Positions 52,808 to 63,728 are shown, numbered from the stretch's first letter. The stretch is DNA of 64,000 nucleotides from Procambarus clarkii (GCF_040958095.1 NC_091188.1:36865713-36929712); one strand, 5' to 3'. The notes: a model not told the origin generated them from the sequence alone. Numbers and translations are program-made.

Positions 52808-55356
52808 TGGGAAATTTCCGACACTCCAAATACTAACCCCTAGCACGATAAGATAGAAATCTTGTGTTAGGAAATTAAATCTAATAATATTACTAACTCA
52901 TAACATAGGGACACCAAAAGTTTCCTACTATCTATGGTTGCTGTTGCGTCAGCCTTTCCGCCTCAAGGGTTGGAGAATTCCTTATTTAAATCTAATTAAA
53001 CCCAGTCTAGCCTCGGCTTAATTTGCATGGTAATTTAGATTGGAAATTGATTTATTTCATTTAAAACAAATTATACCTCCATCTCAAAGGGAAAATTTCT
53101 ACAGCCACGATCAGCTGAATCCCGGTTGGTATAAAAAGTCAAGTCACGTATACCACTTATGTATATGTGTTTTAAACTAACACTTTGGTCCAGTAACAAA
53201 CAGTGGAAAATTGTCCGCTGATATCTGAAGTGTATTATTAAGATGCAAAACGAAGTTAGTTGTTGTTGTTGTGTTGTTTAAGATTCGCTACTCAGAACAA
53301 TAAGTTCCAGTAGCTCGGGCTATGGTGAGCCCGTAAGTGGAGGCTCTTCGCATTCCTCAGAGCATTTATCTGTATCAGTGTCTGATACTAGAGATCTGGC
53401 GATGGATAGGGGCCTTCATGATGGTTTTCAGCCTGGAGGGCTGGCTATACCAGTTATGGAGCTGGTGGGATTAGTGTAGACCTCTAAGTTTTCCGTTTTT
53501 TCTTTGCCTGCGACTTTGGCTGAGCAGTGCTGTCGTTAGAGTTTGGTGACGTGGCTTCCATGAGGAAGTCTTGAACCGTGTAGGTGTCGTACTTGTGATG
53601 CGGCGGTGGAGCTCCTACTATGATTTCCTCGTCTGAGGAGTCCGTAACCTCCGTAGTGGGCGTTTTTGTCTTTCGCCTCGCAGCCTTAGGTAGGTTTAGG
53701 TGTCGTTGATTGGTGGTTGTAGCTATTTCAGGAGCGCTGGTGGTGCTGTTATCGTTTGTAGACAGCACGTCTGCTAGCGCGGCTGCTGAGATAGTGGTGG
53801 TAGGAGTGTTGGGAGCTGGAGAAGGAATTACCTCTGTTTGTGTCGCCCGGGTCATGGGCGGTTCTGGAGTCGGTGTTGAAGTTGACCGCATGGTCGTCCT
53901 GGTGGTAGTCTCCGGAGTGGTAGAGGAGGCAGTGAGATTTACGCTAGTGGCTATGATGGAGGCCAGGCCATTGTCTATGTATAATGCGTTTAGTTCACTG
54001 ACAAAGTGCTGGTTGTCTGGTCCTGCTAGCATTTCCGCAAGTCTAATAAGACCATGGATAATGCCTGCACGTGACGAAGGGGGCTGTGAAGGAGCATGTG
54101 GGACCTTGAGGACCTTGGGTTCCCAGTGAGAAGGCTGTGTCGCCTGCTGGGAGGAGCCACATGTTGGTAGGACCGGAAAGTCTTCTGGTCGACTAGTGAG
54201 AGCTAAGGTGGTGGGTTGAACGCTTAGGGCTCTGGTCGAGGAGGTAGAAGGGTTGTTTCTCTTGGCTTCAACCTGGGCCTTGATGCTTTCCTGTCTGCGA
54301 GGGCAGCGGTAGGAAATTGCAGGGTGATTGCCATCACAGAGCAAGCAGTGATGGACTGTTGCCTTGCATATGGAGTAGTGATGGTCCAGTGCGCACAGGC
54401 TGCACCTCTGGACAGGGTGCTGACACTTGTTGGTCGGGTGGGAGAGCTCGTAGCACTTAAAGCACTGCTGGATCTCATGGTATCGTTCCTTTTTTATTTG
54501 GTGGGGTGGTATTTTTAGGCCGAAGCAGTAGAATCCTTGTGTGGCAGCCTGGGTGGCCGCAGCTATGGTGGTGAACGTAATCTTCATTGATGTTTTGTCG
54601 GTGTTGCAGAACTCTAGGTTGAATACCGACAGGTTTGGATTTTCGTCCTCGATATTGTCCATGATATGTTGTTGAGGTCGCTCAGCGATCCACCGGCTGG
54701 TCCTGCTGGTAAAAACAGTTCTTCCGGCCAGGAACTGACGTGGGAAGTGAAGATGTAGGTAGTGCTCTTTGCGAAGAATGGCATCGTTAGTGAGGAGTTT
54801 TTCTAGCTCCTCTTCACATGAAAAGAAGAGCACAATATCTTCACCTTCCTGACTAATGTCAGCGGGTTCGAGGCCAGTAACGACCTTCAGGACCTTTAAA
54901 GTATTGCTTTTCCCGATAGCATGACCGTCAAGTGGAGTCGCTCTGACCTTGAGACGTTTGGGTCGCATTGTGACCACACTGCTCCTTGTGATGTGTTGGC
55001 GGGAGATGTCTCCCCCGTCGTCCGAGGTTTCTTGCGACGTTAATATTGTCTTGTTAGATAATAGGACAAAGTTGAATGCTATGACATATTCTTGTGCCTG
55101 CACCGAGAGAGGAGGTAGAGGGCACGAGCATTTGCTCTCCGAGACTCACATCAACAACATCCCCGTGAAGCCAACAAAATAGCTTGTGTTATTTTGGGAT
55201 CATCCGTTCACTTACGACTCCCAGACGTTGCTGCTAGCTTCACACAACAAAGGGACGTTTCGTCTGGTCGGTAATTGATTTTCTATATTTTTTTTATGGT
55301 CATATTTACTTTTTAGAATGCCTGGCCGTTACGACGTAGGACAACCAAAATAACCT
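52808..55356 (-). mobile_element. ORF1-only LINE-like element, ~2.5 kb, minus strand
   Basis: The limits come from comparison with an inverted, internally deleted relative at 60,030-60,800: the two share the first ~330 bp and the last ~430 bp. The 5' end reads GGTTATTTTGGTTGTCC on the minus strand. It contains one gag-like ORF1 and no RT. The 3' part includes a CAACAACAAC run near 53,265. Confidence 0.6.
53484..54968 (-). CDS. LINE-type ORF1 (gag-like) protein with zinc knuckles
   Basis: 494 aa from ATG at 54,968 (MRPKRLKVRATPLDGHAIGK); the longer call at 55,103 starts with GTG. The N-terminal half has an RRM-like nucleic-acid-binding pattern (SNTLKVLKVVTGLEP, ITFTTIAAATQAATQGFYCF). It is followed by tandem CCHC/CCHH knuckles: CFKCYELSHPTNKC, CSLCALDHHYSIC and CLLCDGNHPAISYRC. 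The C-terminal half is Ser/Thr/Pro-rich with a basic tail (KSQAKKKRKT). This is the ORF1 type of Jockey/I-like LINEs and binds element RNA. The frame has no stop or shift over 1.5 kb although no ORF2 follows. Confidence 0.8.
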   Translation of the reverse strand: MRPKRLKVRATPLDGHAIGKSNTLKVLKVVTGLEPADISQEGEDIVLFFSCEEELEKLLTNDAILRKEHYLHLHFPRQFLAGRTVFTSRTSRWIAERPQQHIMDNIEDENPNLSVFNLEFCNTDKTSMKITFTTIAAATQAATQGFYCFGLKIPPHQIKKERYHEIQQCFKCYELSHPTNKCQHPVQRCSLCALDHHYSICKATVHHCLLCDGNHPAISYRCPRRQESIKAQVEAKRNNPSTSSTRALSVQPTTLALTSRPEDFPVLPTCGSSQQATQPSHWEPKVLKVPHAPSQPPSSRAGIIHGLIRLAEMLAGPDNQHFVSELNALYIDNGLASIIATSVNLTASSTTPETTTRTTMRSTSTPTPEPPMTRATQTEVIPSPAPNTPTTTISAAALADVLSTNDNSTTSAPEIATTTNQRHLNLPKAARRKTKTPTTEVTDSSDEEIIVGAPPPHHKYDTYTVQDFLMEATSPNSNDSTAQPKSQAKKKRKT

Positions 55357-55359
55357 GAG

Positions 55360-55860
55360 TAAGTTTAATTCCTTTAAACAGTTGATCCCTTCCATGGAGA
55401 TTAGCTAAAGATACATTAACTTTAATGGAGTTACAATGTTATATTCCACAGCGTGGGGAAATACCAACAGGAGCTTTGTCGCCTTAGCTTATGTATCACA
55501 CGTGTCTATGACGCCACCGCATTGAGACTAGGTATTGACTGATTTCAGGAGACTGTCAGATACACTTCTAATAATCTGCTCCATAGCTAAGCATTTATAA
55601 ATTTAACCTATGATATTGTAGTTAGTTTACTAACGCCATAACAATTATTTACTTAAATTTTTTTACCACCGAATTATTCAAGTATATTTATTTTACAAGG
55701 TAGATTTAGCAATATTAAGTCTACCCCCCCCCCCCCAACTTTTGTGGAAGTGGAAACATCCAACAAGTCATTAAATCTTATTACAGTTCACTCATACAGT
55801 TCATTTAATTATGTAATAACAATATTAAAATTACTTGTTGGAAAATTCCCAGAGGAGCGA
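55360..55860. other. Unassigned intergenic sequence
   Basis: AT-rich, with a C-run near 55,724-55,737. I see no gene or known repeat. Confidence 0.4.
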
Positions 55861-56035
55861 TAGATCCCGGGCGCCGGCGAGAAACGATGGGCAGAGTTTA
55901 TTTCACCCTGATGCCCCCTGTTACCTAGCAGTAAATATGTACCTGGGAGTTAGTCAGCTGTCACGGGCTGCTTCCCGGGGGTGGACGCCTGGTCGAGTAC
56001 CAAGCCGAGGGGACACTATAGCCCCGAAAAAGACA
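55861..56035 (+). repeat. 5'-truncated tRNA-derived SINE (decapod type)
   Basis: Begins GATCCCGGGCGCCGGCGAGA, just inside what would be the tRNA B box, and continues CACCCTGATGCCCCCTGTTA, CCTAGCAGTAAATATGTACC, GTCAGCTGTCACGGGCTGC, then GGGGACACTATAGCCCCG. I recognise this from memory as a common decapod SINE tail; a library search would confirm it. Confidence 0.6.
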
Positions 56036-56180
56036 GATGTTTTGGAGAAAGTGCAACACCGGGCAAAAAAATAATTCCAGAACTAAGTCGTCTCTCATGC
56101 CAGGAAGAGTTGAGGGCCACAGGTCTAACAACACTGCTAACCAGGCATAACGGCAGATCTCATCGAAACTCTTAAAACAC
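56036..56180 (+). pseudogene. CR1-like RT C-terminal fragment
   Basis: The plus-strand translation gives VLEKVQHRAKK, then after a shift IIPELSRLSCQEELRATGLT and TLLTRHNG. This matches the conserved CR1/L2 post-RT motif (LExVQRRATK..P.L..L.Y.ERL...L..L). It follows the SINE directly. Confidence 0.6.
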
Positions 56181-56199
56181 TTGTAACAAACTAGGTTGT

Positions 56200-57490
56200 T
56201 GTAGAAATTATTCATTATAGTTCTGGCATGAATACTTCATTAGACCACATGGAAGGTTCTAGAAAGTGGAGTGAGAGGGTAGTTTACCTCACCTTGGAAG
56301 CAGGAAGGTCGTCCCTTGGGAATTAGAACAGCCAGGCAGGAACAGGTTGCCAGCTCTCCTTAGTTTTAAAGTATCACTTTGAGTCATTCAGGTATTAAAG
56401 TAACCGTAATTAATAACTTCGGTTGTCAAGTATGTAATTGACTTAACGTCATGTATGAGTGAAGAATCAATTTCCATTAGTTCAAGATCAGCTGACTGGC
56501 GGACGTGGCAACACTTGACCAGGTCAGGTCGCCGCCGTCTTCCACCTTCCCCGTACACTTCCCAAACTTTTGTTAAAATCTGAATCTTTTGTTAAATTCA
56601 GTAATTTAGAGAAATTCAAGTTTTCATTCAAATTGTATTCAATAATATACCAGTTCAAGTATCGAGAGCATTCTCAATTGTTGGAATAATGAGTAAGTCA
56701 CCTTCAGTGACGTCAATAGGAGGGGACAAGTTTCGGAAACGTATGAATCTTGACTTCCCTGGGTCCAAGGGGTCACCAAAATCCTCCATATTATTTAATT
56801 CACAAGGTACAAAATTCAGATCTCTGGAATTATTGTAATTGATATAACTTTGGCCAAGATGACTAATGTAATTACTACCAGTTAATTGATAATTCAACCG
56901 TCTGGGGTTTGCCAGTAATTATTATTTTAGTTTGTTCTATTCACCCTGCTTTGTAATTGATAACTAGGCGGAGGAATACTAGGGCAGCTCTCTCGGCCTG
57001 AGAAAGGAGCAGAAACTTTTAGTGTAGACTGGACACCCACTTGGGAACATCTCTCTCTGGAGGCCGGCGACAACATCGAGCCAGGCTGTGGTTAAGTATC
57101 TGTTTGTCTTGAGTTTTGTATTACTATAGGAATCCACCTTATTGATTGACGATTTTCAGTGCCTCCATTCACTAGGGTTAGAGTCAGGGACTTTGTTGAA
57201 TATTGTTTTGAAGCATAAATTTTGATTTAATAAATAATTATAGAATTTATTGCGTTTAGTGGTATTTGTCTTACGGTGTTATTTTTACAATATTTTTGAA
57301 TGCAAGTCAAATGTGTACACCTTAGTCTCCGCATGCAAACCAACATGCATTTTCTTAATTTAAAAAGATAATCCCTTTTCTCGTAAGTTCCACATTAACG
57401 TAAAGCTTATCCTACCCGTTCCATTTCATTGGGGATAGAATTTCACGGGACGCTTAATTGATGGTATCCTGCTTCCCATCAATTGAGAGC
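56200..57490. other. Unassigned sequence, possible LTR remnant
   Basis: No credible gene. The stretch 56,960-57,260 (CTCTCTCGGCCTGAGAAAGG, then AATAAATAATTATAGAATTT) has the look of an LTR R-U5 region, and CAGGTGGTGGCGGCGAATAT follows at 57,504, where a primer site could lie. I found no second LTR copy in the window. Confidence 0.3.
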
Positions 57491-57516
57491 TTCATTCAGG
57501 CTTAGCAGGTGGTGGC

Positions 57517-57578
57517 GGCGAATATTCAGAGTGGCAGGCGAATATTCAGAGTGGCAGGCGAATATTCAGAGTGGCAGT
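57517..57578. repeat. 20-bp tandem repeat, three copies
   Basis: Three head-to-tail units of GCGAATATTCAGAGTGGCAG. Confidence 0.9.
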
Positions 57579-58620
57579 TTAATCTAGAGGATACAGTGTC
57601 TCTTGAGTTGGTGATACCCAAATGGTCAAACGTTTGGGTCTCGAGAGATTGTACGGAAGGTTACTCAGTAGAACTCTGGTTTCTGTACATATTTTCTTTA
57701 ACTTTTCTTCAATAACGACCAACTTTTAATCAGTAGTGAGGTTAAAGATTGGTAACCGTTACACACTGAAGAAATTGGGGGAGCCAGGCAACTTATTTAA
57801 AAGGTCAGGTGTAACACGAACAATAAACAACAGTTTCAAGCTCAACAATCCACAATGTAGTCCTGAGAACAGTAGGTGCTTTTCTCCCACAGGGTTATAA
57901 ATCCTCAATTGCTTACCCACAGAAACCGCAAATACCACCACATTGCTCAGTTTCAAAATCCAGCTTGATAAAATCATCAGGACAAATGTGTGGATCTTTG
58001 ACAAGCCGTCCTCTTCCTGTCCTCGTTGAAGCACAAGGGAGATATTGGTTATCAGGTAAATGTAAATGACAGAATTACACATATGTAGCAACACAAAAGC
58101 TGTAATGTGACAGCACTGTATTCACGTGACAGCTCGTATGTCCTTTAGGGAACAATTTGAATCAAAAGATACAACTAACGACAGGTATCTTATTTTGCAT
58201 GTATTATATAGGCTAGAAACATCCAGCTTTGCAAACACTTATAGCAAAATAGTAATAGTCAAGAAACCTTAATTGCTGATCAATACAAGTCATTATTCGA
58301 ATAAAATGATCTGTTGTTATTCTCAATGTTTCAAGAGCAGGCAGCCAATGAACTAATTCTATATTGCATCAATAATAATAATAAGGGTATTTAAGTAAGT
58401 ATTGAACGAGTAAAGCTTAGTTTAGTGACTAAACTGTGAACAGGTTTAATTTCATCGAGTAATAAAGCAAATCTCAAAGCCATCATCAATAAAGAGGCAT
58501 AAAGTTGTTTTTACTAATGCGGCGGATCTTAATATATTTAACAGCAGTGATGGTGTGGCCATGCAGTTGTGGGAGAGGTCTGGTCACGTGAAGTCATGAA
58601 TCGTGGCAGCCGAACTGAGG
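57579..58620. other. Unassigned sequence downstream of the fibrinogen-domain gene
   Basis: No coding region I can support; a 111-aa minus-strand frame at 57,759-58,094 has no recognisable domain. On the minus strand an ATTAAA lies at 58,445-58,450, about 180 bp after the gene's stop, and could be its polyadenylation signal. Confidence 0.35.
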
Positions 58621-58626
58621 ATCCAT

Positions 58627-58792
58627 TCAGAAGGCGGGTCTGAACATCATGGTAGTCTCCCGGAGAGAGTAATAAAAGCCCTTCCACGGTTGCCAGTTGA
58701 TGCCATCTGCATAGGTGTTATGTTTACCAACGTACTGGTAGCCGTTCAAATTGGAGATGTGACATATGTCATACCACCAGGCGCCACGGTAC
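58627..58792 (-). CDS. FReD gene coding exon 4 (ligand-binding C-terminus)
   Basis: Acceptor TTCAATGCAG|GTACCG at 58,793/58,792. Encodes YRGAWWYDICHISNLNG, YADGINWQPWKGFYYSL and the terminal MFRPAF before TGA. Confidence 0.87.
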
Positions 58793-61700
58793 CTGCATTG
58801 AAGATAACAAAACACCATTAATTTTACGTCTCTGCCATTATTATGTTCATCGAATCAATTTCGTGTTCGGCCACGTTTCCGGGCTTCACGAAGTAACATT
58901 CCCGTCAAGTTGTCTTAGGGGATATTCCCGTGTTGAGGTAGCTGAAGGATATGTGTTACACCAACTAAGATGGTGGAAGTCAAAGCAAAGCTCTTTCACA
59001 CGGTACATGTCAAAGTAAAGCTCTGTCACACAATACATGTCAAAGTAAGGCTTTGACATACGATACATGTCAAAGTAAGGCTTTGTCACACGATATATGT
59101 TAAAGTAAGGCTTTGACACACGATACATGTCAAAGTAAGGCTCTGTCACACAGTACATGTCAAACTAAAGCTCTGTCACACAATACATATCAGGTAAGGC
59201 TCTAGTGTCACACGATGTATGTTAAAAAAAAGCTTTGACACACGATGCATGTCAAAATAAGGCTCTATCACACAATACATGTCAAAGTATAGCTCTGTCC
59301 CACAGTACATGTCAAAGTAAGGCTTTGTCACACGATATATATTAAAGTAAGGCTTTGACACACGATACATATCAAAGTAAGGCTCTGTCATACGATACAT
59401 GTCAAAGTAAGTCTGTCACACAATACATGTTCTAGTGTCACAGGATGTATGTCAAACTAAGGTTCTGTCACACGATTTATGTCAGAGTAACACATAATAT
59501 CACATAATAATGTCAAAGTAACACATAATATCACATAATAATGTCAAAGTTAGGCTCTTTCACACGATGTATGTAAAAGTAAGACTCGGTCACACGGTAC
59601 ATGTCTAATTAAGGGTCAGTTAAAAGTAAGGCTTTGCCCCACGATACATGTCAAAGTAAGGCTCTGTCACACGATGCATGACAAAGTAAGGCTCTGTCAC
59701 ACGATACACGTCAAAGTCTGTGTCATACGATACATGTCAAGGTAAGGCTCTGTCAGAGATACATGTCAAAGCAAGGCTCTGTCACACGATATATATCAAA
59801 GTAAGGCTCTGTCACACGATGTATGCCAAAATAAGGCTGTCACACGATGTCACACGATGTATGTCTAAGTAAGGATCTGTCACACGATACATGTCAAAGT
59901 AAGGCTCTGTCACACGAGACGTGTCAAAGTGAGGCTCTGTCAGACGAGACGTGTCAAAGTGAGGCTCTGTCAGACGATGTATGTCAAAGATGAAATGAAT
60001 TTAACATTTTAATGGAATTAAATATCTCTGGTTATTTTGGTTGTCCTTTTTCGTAACGGCCGGGCAATCTAAAAGGTTAACGTAGCAATAAAAAACCTAT
60101 AGAAAGTTAATTTACCGACTAGACGCAACGTCCCTTGTTGGATGAAGCAAGCAGCAACGTCTGGGAGTCGTAGGTAGTTTTGATGATCCCAAATTAACAC
60201 TAAAAGCGGGCAAATGCTAATTTGCCCGCTTCACTGGGATGTTATGAGTCTCGGAGAGCAAGTGTTGCACGCCCTCTACCTCCTCTTCTGGCGCATGGCC
60301 CGGGAATATCAGTCACAACTACCTTGTCTTATTATTTAACAAGACATTACCGACATCGTTTTACGTCTTAATAATACACTTCTGATATCAGCGGACAATT
60401 TTCCACAGTTTACTTCACTGGACCGAAATGTCAGTAGTTTAAAACACATATACGTAAATGTTATACGTGACGAGACTTTGTACTAACCGGGGATCAGCTG
60501 ATCGTGGCTGTGAAAATTTCCACCTTGAGATAGAGGTGTAATTTGTTTTAAAGGAATTAAATCAATTTCCAATCTAAATTACGGTGCAAATTAAGCAGAG
60601 GTAAGACTGGGATTATTTAGATTTAAATAAAGAGTTCTCCACCCCATGAGGTGGAGTGGCTGACGTAACAGCAGCCATAGATTGTAGGAAGGTTTTGGCG
60701 TCTCTACGCTATGAGTTAGTAATATTAGCAGATTTAATTTCCTCACACAATATTTCTATCTTATCGTGCTGGGGGTTAGTATTTAGGGAGTCGGAAATTT
60801 GCGACAAGAATACATGGAAGGTTCAGTATATTATTGTGTAACTGCTTCTCTCGTTCAAGGATTATAAAATGTCTGAGGAGTGTTAAGGAAATGTTGAGGC
60901 TTAAGGTAAGATAATTATCAGTAGAAAACACAAAGTTGTTACGGATATATAGTTGAGGAGTGTAAAAGGAATGAGCGGACGAGTTAAGTGTGAATGTTTA
61001 GCATGTAGTCAAGTGAACCTGAGGATACGTACGTGCTAGCACAGTTTACACTTTGACTATCATGGTCAGCATCGTGGGTGGAGAAGGGGTACCCGTTGTG
61101 CCTGGCGCCTCCCAGCTCATCTCCTGCGTTGCCCGTGTACCTGGTCATGACGACAAGTTAATCATTTCTCGTTACATAGCACACCGTCTAGCATAATGTC
61201 AAAAACTGATGCGTCTTTGTCGAAATAATCCTCATTACATTTTACATTTAGGTCTTAATGTTTTTCTATCATACACCATTATAGCAGAATGCATAAGATT
61301 AATAAACTAGACTCGAGAGCACGTGACACTGTTTATTTTAAAAGATTTTTTATGAAAATAACTATTTTATCAGAGTTCAATGAAAATTTCTGGTAATGAT
61401 CTTGCCTTCCGGTGCTGATACGATAATGTGTGTCAGGAGACCCTATGTTGAAACGTCCATACTTTGCCCATCGGTGTTCTCCCTCGTAATCCATGAGGTC
61501 AATCCTCAGCTCCTGAAGAGTGACAGAAGTGAGTTCGTGGAGAAGGTCGAGACCCAACCAGAACTCGCCCTCCAGATGACCAAATCCAAGCTGATACTCG
61601 ACCCATGTTCGGTAGAAATCTTCCCGTTCAGTAAGGTTGCGGCGTCTCTGAAATACGGTCCATCCGCCGCCGTCGACAGTTTGGTCACAGTAAACGGTCA

Positions 61701-62650
61701 CGGAGGCATCCGGGTGCTTGAGGAACGGGTACACCTGTCGGATGCCGGCCCCAGTGTCGCCGGCGGCCAGAAGGTCTCGGCAGTGTCGCGGTCGTTTCCT
61801 GTTAGTCGTGCTTTCTTCTATTGCTGTCCTCACAGCTGACATCGTCTCCTGCAAGAGGCACTTTATGAGATAACGATGTAAGATTAATCTCATATTGCCA
61901 AAAGTACTATTAACAATTAAAACAACTAAAAGACTAATATTTTAGCGAATTAGTTTCTGATGTGCAAGATCAGTGGAAAGAACGGTAAACTTCCTAAGTA
62001 CTGTTAAAGGGTACTTCGCCAGTGATAAATACTTCCAATGCAATGAATGTCTCAGGATTCCCGTCCATGTATGAGATAACTGGAAGCTGGTTGGGTCTTC
62101 TATGTTTAATTAAAAAAGTAGAACACATAACCTATGGTTGGAGCTTGATTTTGGCGGTAGTGAACACGGATCCTTGAAGATAGAGTTGTCAGTAACCAAT
62201 TTATAGCAAGTCGGTCTGCCTTAATATACGTGTATAGCAAAAACCAGAATGCATGTTCAGGGCACTAAGGTGTCCTTATGTTGGATAGTAGGACTTTCAG
62301 GGATTTTAAGTATTTTGTCTGTAAGGATTGTTTTTGTTCTTATCACTCCTCATCCGTTTTTCATCATTTGCAAACAGGGATATAAATTATCCATTTTCTG
62401 TCACTTTCGGGGTTCCCGATTGTGATTCGAGAGCAAACTCAATTGTACTCACCTGTATTAACAATATGAATTGGAGTTCTGCCTGGCCGGTGCAGGTGGT
62501 GAGGGCGGTGGCTACACAGGAGGGGCTGAAGCCTGCAGCCTGCAGCAGGGACGGCACCGTGGGACATCCGTCATGCTGGCTGTTGGTTCCAGATTCTGCT
62601 ATCACCAGCACAGCCTTCGTCAGCACCCACGCCCACACCCACCTAAACAT
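58627..62650 (-). CDS. Secreted fibrinogen-related domain (FReD) protein, four coding exons
   Basis: Coding exons on the minus strand: 62,453-62,650, 61,406-61,848, 61,033-61,140 and 58,627-58,792. They sum to 915 bp: 304 codons plus stop with all phases matching. The N-terminus MFRWVWAWVLTKAVLVIAE is a plausible signal peptide, followed by a Cys-containing region. The FReD starts about residue 85 (RPRHCRDLL) and has DGGGWTVFQRR, EFWLGLDLLHEL, YTGNAGDELGG, HNGYPFSTHDADHD (Ca-site Asp cluster), YRGAWWYDICHISNLNG and YADGINWQPWKG. Four domain cysteines fit the usual two disulphides. Such lectin-like proteins (ficolin, tachylectin-5 and tenascin-tail type) bind acetylated sugars and act in arthropod innate immunity or clotting. 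The function here is inferred from the domain. Intron 3 is loaded with repeats. Confidence 0.87.
58985..59990. repeat. 30-bp minisatellite in FReD intron 3, about 33 units
   Basis: Units of ACATGTCAAAGTAAGGCTCT plus GTCACACGAT repeat with many variants and small deletions, at a 30-bp period in the cleanest part (59,041-59,160). The apparent proteins on the minus strand (MYRVSKPYFD repeats) are translations of the repeat. Confidence 0.93.
60030..60800 (+). mobile_element. Internally deleted relative of the ORF1-only LINE-like element
   Basis: Plus-strand copy in FReD intron 3. It matches the 5' end (GGTTATTTTGGTTGTCC to about 60,360) and the 3' part (from TCTTAATAATACACTTCTGA near 60,370) of the element at 52,808-55,356, while the whole ORF1 is missing. 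A hairpin AGCGGGCAAATGCTAATTTGCCCGCT at about 60,205-60,230 is specific to this copy. Confidence 0.7.
61033..61140 (-). CDS. FReD gene coding exon 3 (Ca-binding segment)
   Basis: Too short for a simple ORF scan. Acceptor ATGACCAG|GTACACG, donor AGCAC|GTACGTATC. The 108 bp encode YTGNAGDELGGARHNGYPFS, then the Asp cluster and VNCAST. Confidence 0.82.
61406..61848 (-). CDS. FReD gene coding exon 2 (first two thirds of FReD)
   Basis: Acceptor CTCTTGCAG|GAGACG at 61,849/61,848, phase 0. It carries the FReD from RPRHCRDLL to THYRISTGR. The frame would run on to a stop at 61,333, but the domain spacing requires splicing at GGAAG|GCAAGA, a GC donor. Confidence 0.85.
62453..62650 (-). CDS. FReD gene coding exon 1 (signal peptide)
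   Basis: ATG at 62,650, 66 codons, phase-0 donor CAG|GTGAGTAC at 62,453/62,452. A longer frame from 62,692 starts with TTG and is not preferred. Confidence 0.75.
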
Positions 62651-63485
62651 CGTCCTCGAAGGTGTAAAATGTCCAATGCAGAGCAATGCCAAACTGTAAT
62701 ATGATAGAGTTTGGAAGACGTTCTACTTCCGTTTACACACTATAATGATGATTGCCAGTTATAAAACATTGACTTGGCTGACGACGCGATGGTGTTGTGA
62801 CCCCTGTTTAAAAGAGAGGAGCTTCTAGTGTGCAGGATAGTTAGTGCTAACTAGCATCAGATTGGTCGCAGCGAGCCTAGCTCTGCACTAAAGACTGAAG
62901 CCTCACTGTTAAAGATTAACACCAACAACTGTTAGTGTTTGTTCTCATGGTGTGTACGTGACTCAACCAGCATTTCGAACATTTGCGAAAATATTCGACA
63001 AAAATCGAAACATTTTAAAAAATATTGAGAAAAATCAGCTTCCTTGTGGCAACACCCATCTCCACATAAAGAACAACGGTGGTACGTAATTTGAAGCAGT
63101 AACAATGTGTACTTTTCTTCCAAACCTCGTAATTTTTGTGAAATAAATGATTTTTCTTAACACTTAAACAATATTGGTAGTTGGCATCACAGCCAGGAGG
63201 AGGAATCAGCTACTTCGTGTTGGGGAAGCCAGTCGTCAAGGGAGGATGTATTTGTCTGTGGGTGCGTGGCGTCTCTGTACGATGCTGCGTTTTCTGTGGT
63301 CTGGCATTAAAATTTACTATATAACACTGTTGTTTTATTCACATTGTTATTAGTTAGCGTATAAGGTAATTACTATTTCTTTATGAAGAGGCGATAATAA
63401 AGGAGGGAAGATGTAATATAATATATCGGCGACAACCTGCTCCATGTTGGAACAGCTTGTAGCTGTTTTGTTTTTTATCTACACT
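62651..63485. other. Sequence upstream of the FReD gene
   Basis: No gene seen. It should hold the promoter of the minus-strand FReD gene; I could not place a convincing TATA box or initiator. Confidence 0.35.
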
Positions 63486-63487
63486 GC

Positions 63488-63728
63488 GTGGTCCTTCATA
63501 ATGTGTGGTGTGGTCCTTCATAATGTGTGGTGTGGTCCTTCATAATGTGTGGTGTGGTCCTTCATAATGTGTGGTGTGGTCCTTCATAATGTGTGGTGTG
63601 GTCCTTCATAATGTGTGGTGTGGTCCTTCATAATGTGTGGTGTGGTCCTTCATAATGTGTGGTGTGGTCCTTCATAATGTGTGGTGTGGTCCTTCATAAT
63701 GTGTGGTGTGGTCCTTCATAATGTGTGA
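63488..63728. repeat. 22-bp minisatellite, about 11 copies
   Basis: Perfect or near-perfect units of GTGTGGTCCTTCATAATGTG plus two bases (GT), period 22 bp. The array is very homogeneous. Confidence 0.96.

Noticed and set aside
56655-56897. 80-aa minus-strand frame (MNYQLTGSNYISHLG)
   Set aside because: No recognisable motif or neighbour; it may be part of an old retroelement but cannot be supported.
57759-58094. 111-aa hydrophobic minus-strand frame
   Set aside because: No domain, no splice context, ordinary length for chance.
58886-59400. Minus-strand MYRVSKPYFDMYRV repeat proteins
   Set aside because: Translation of the 30-bp intronic minisatellite.
62387-62692. 101-aa frame as a complete gene
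   Set aside because: It begins with TTG and reads through a consensus GTGAGT donor. The real coding part is exon 1 of the FReD gene from the ATG at 62,650.
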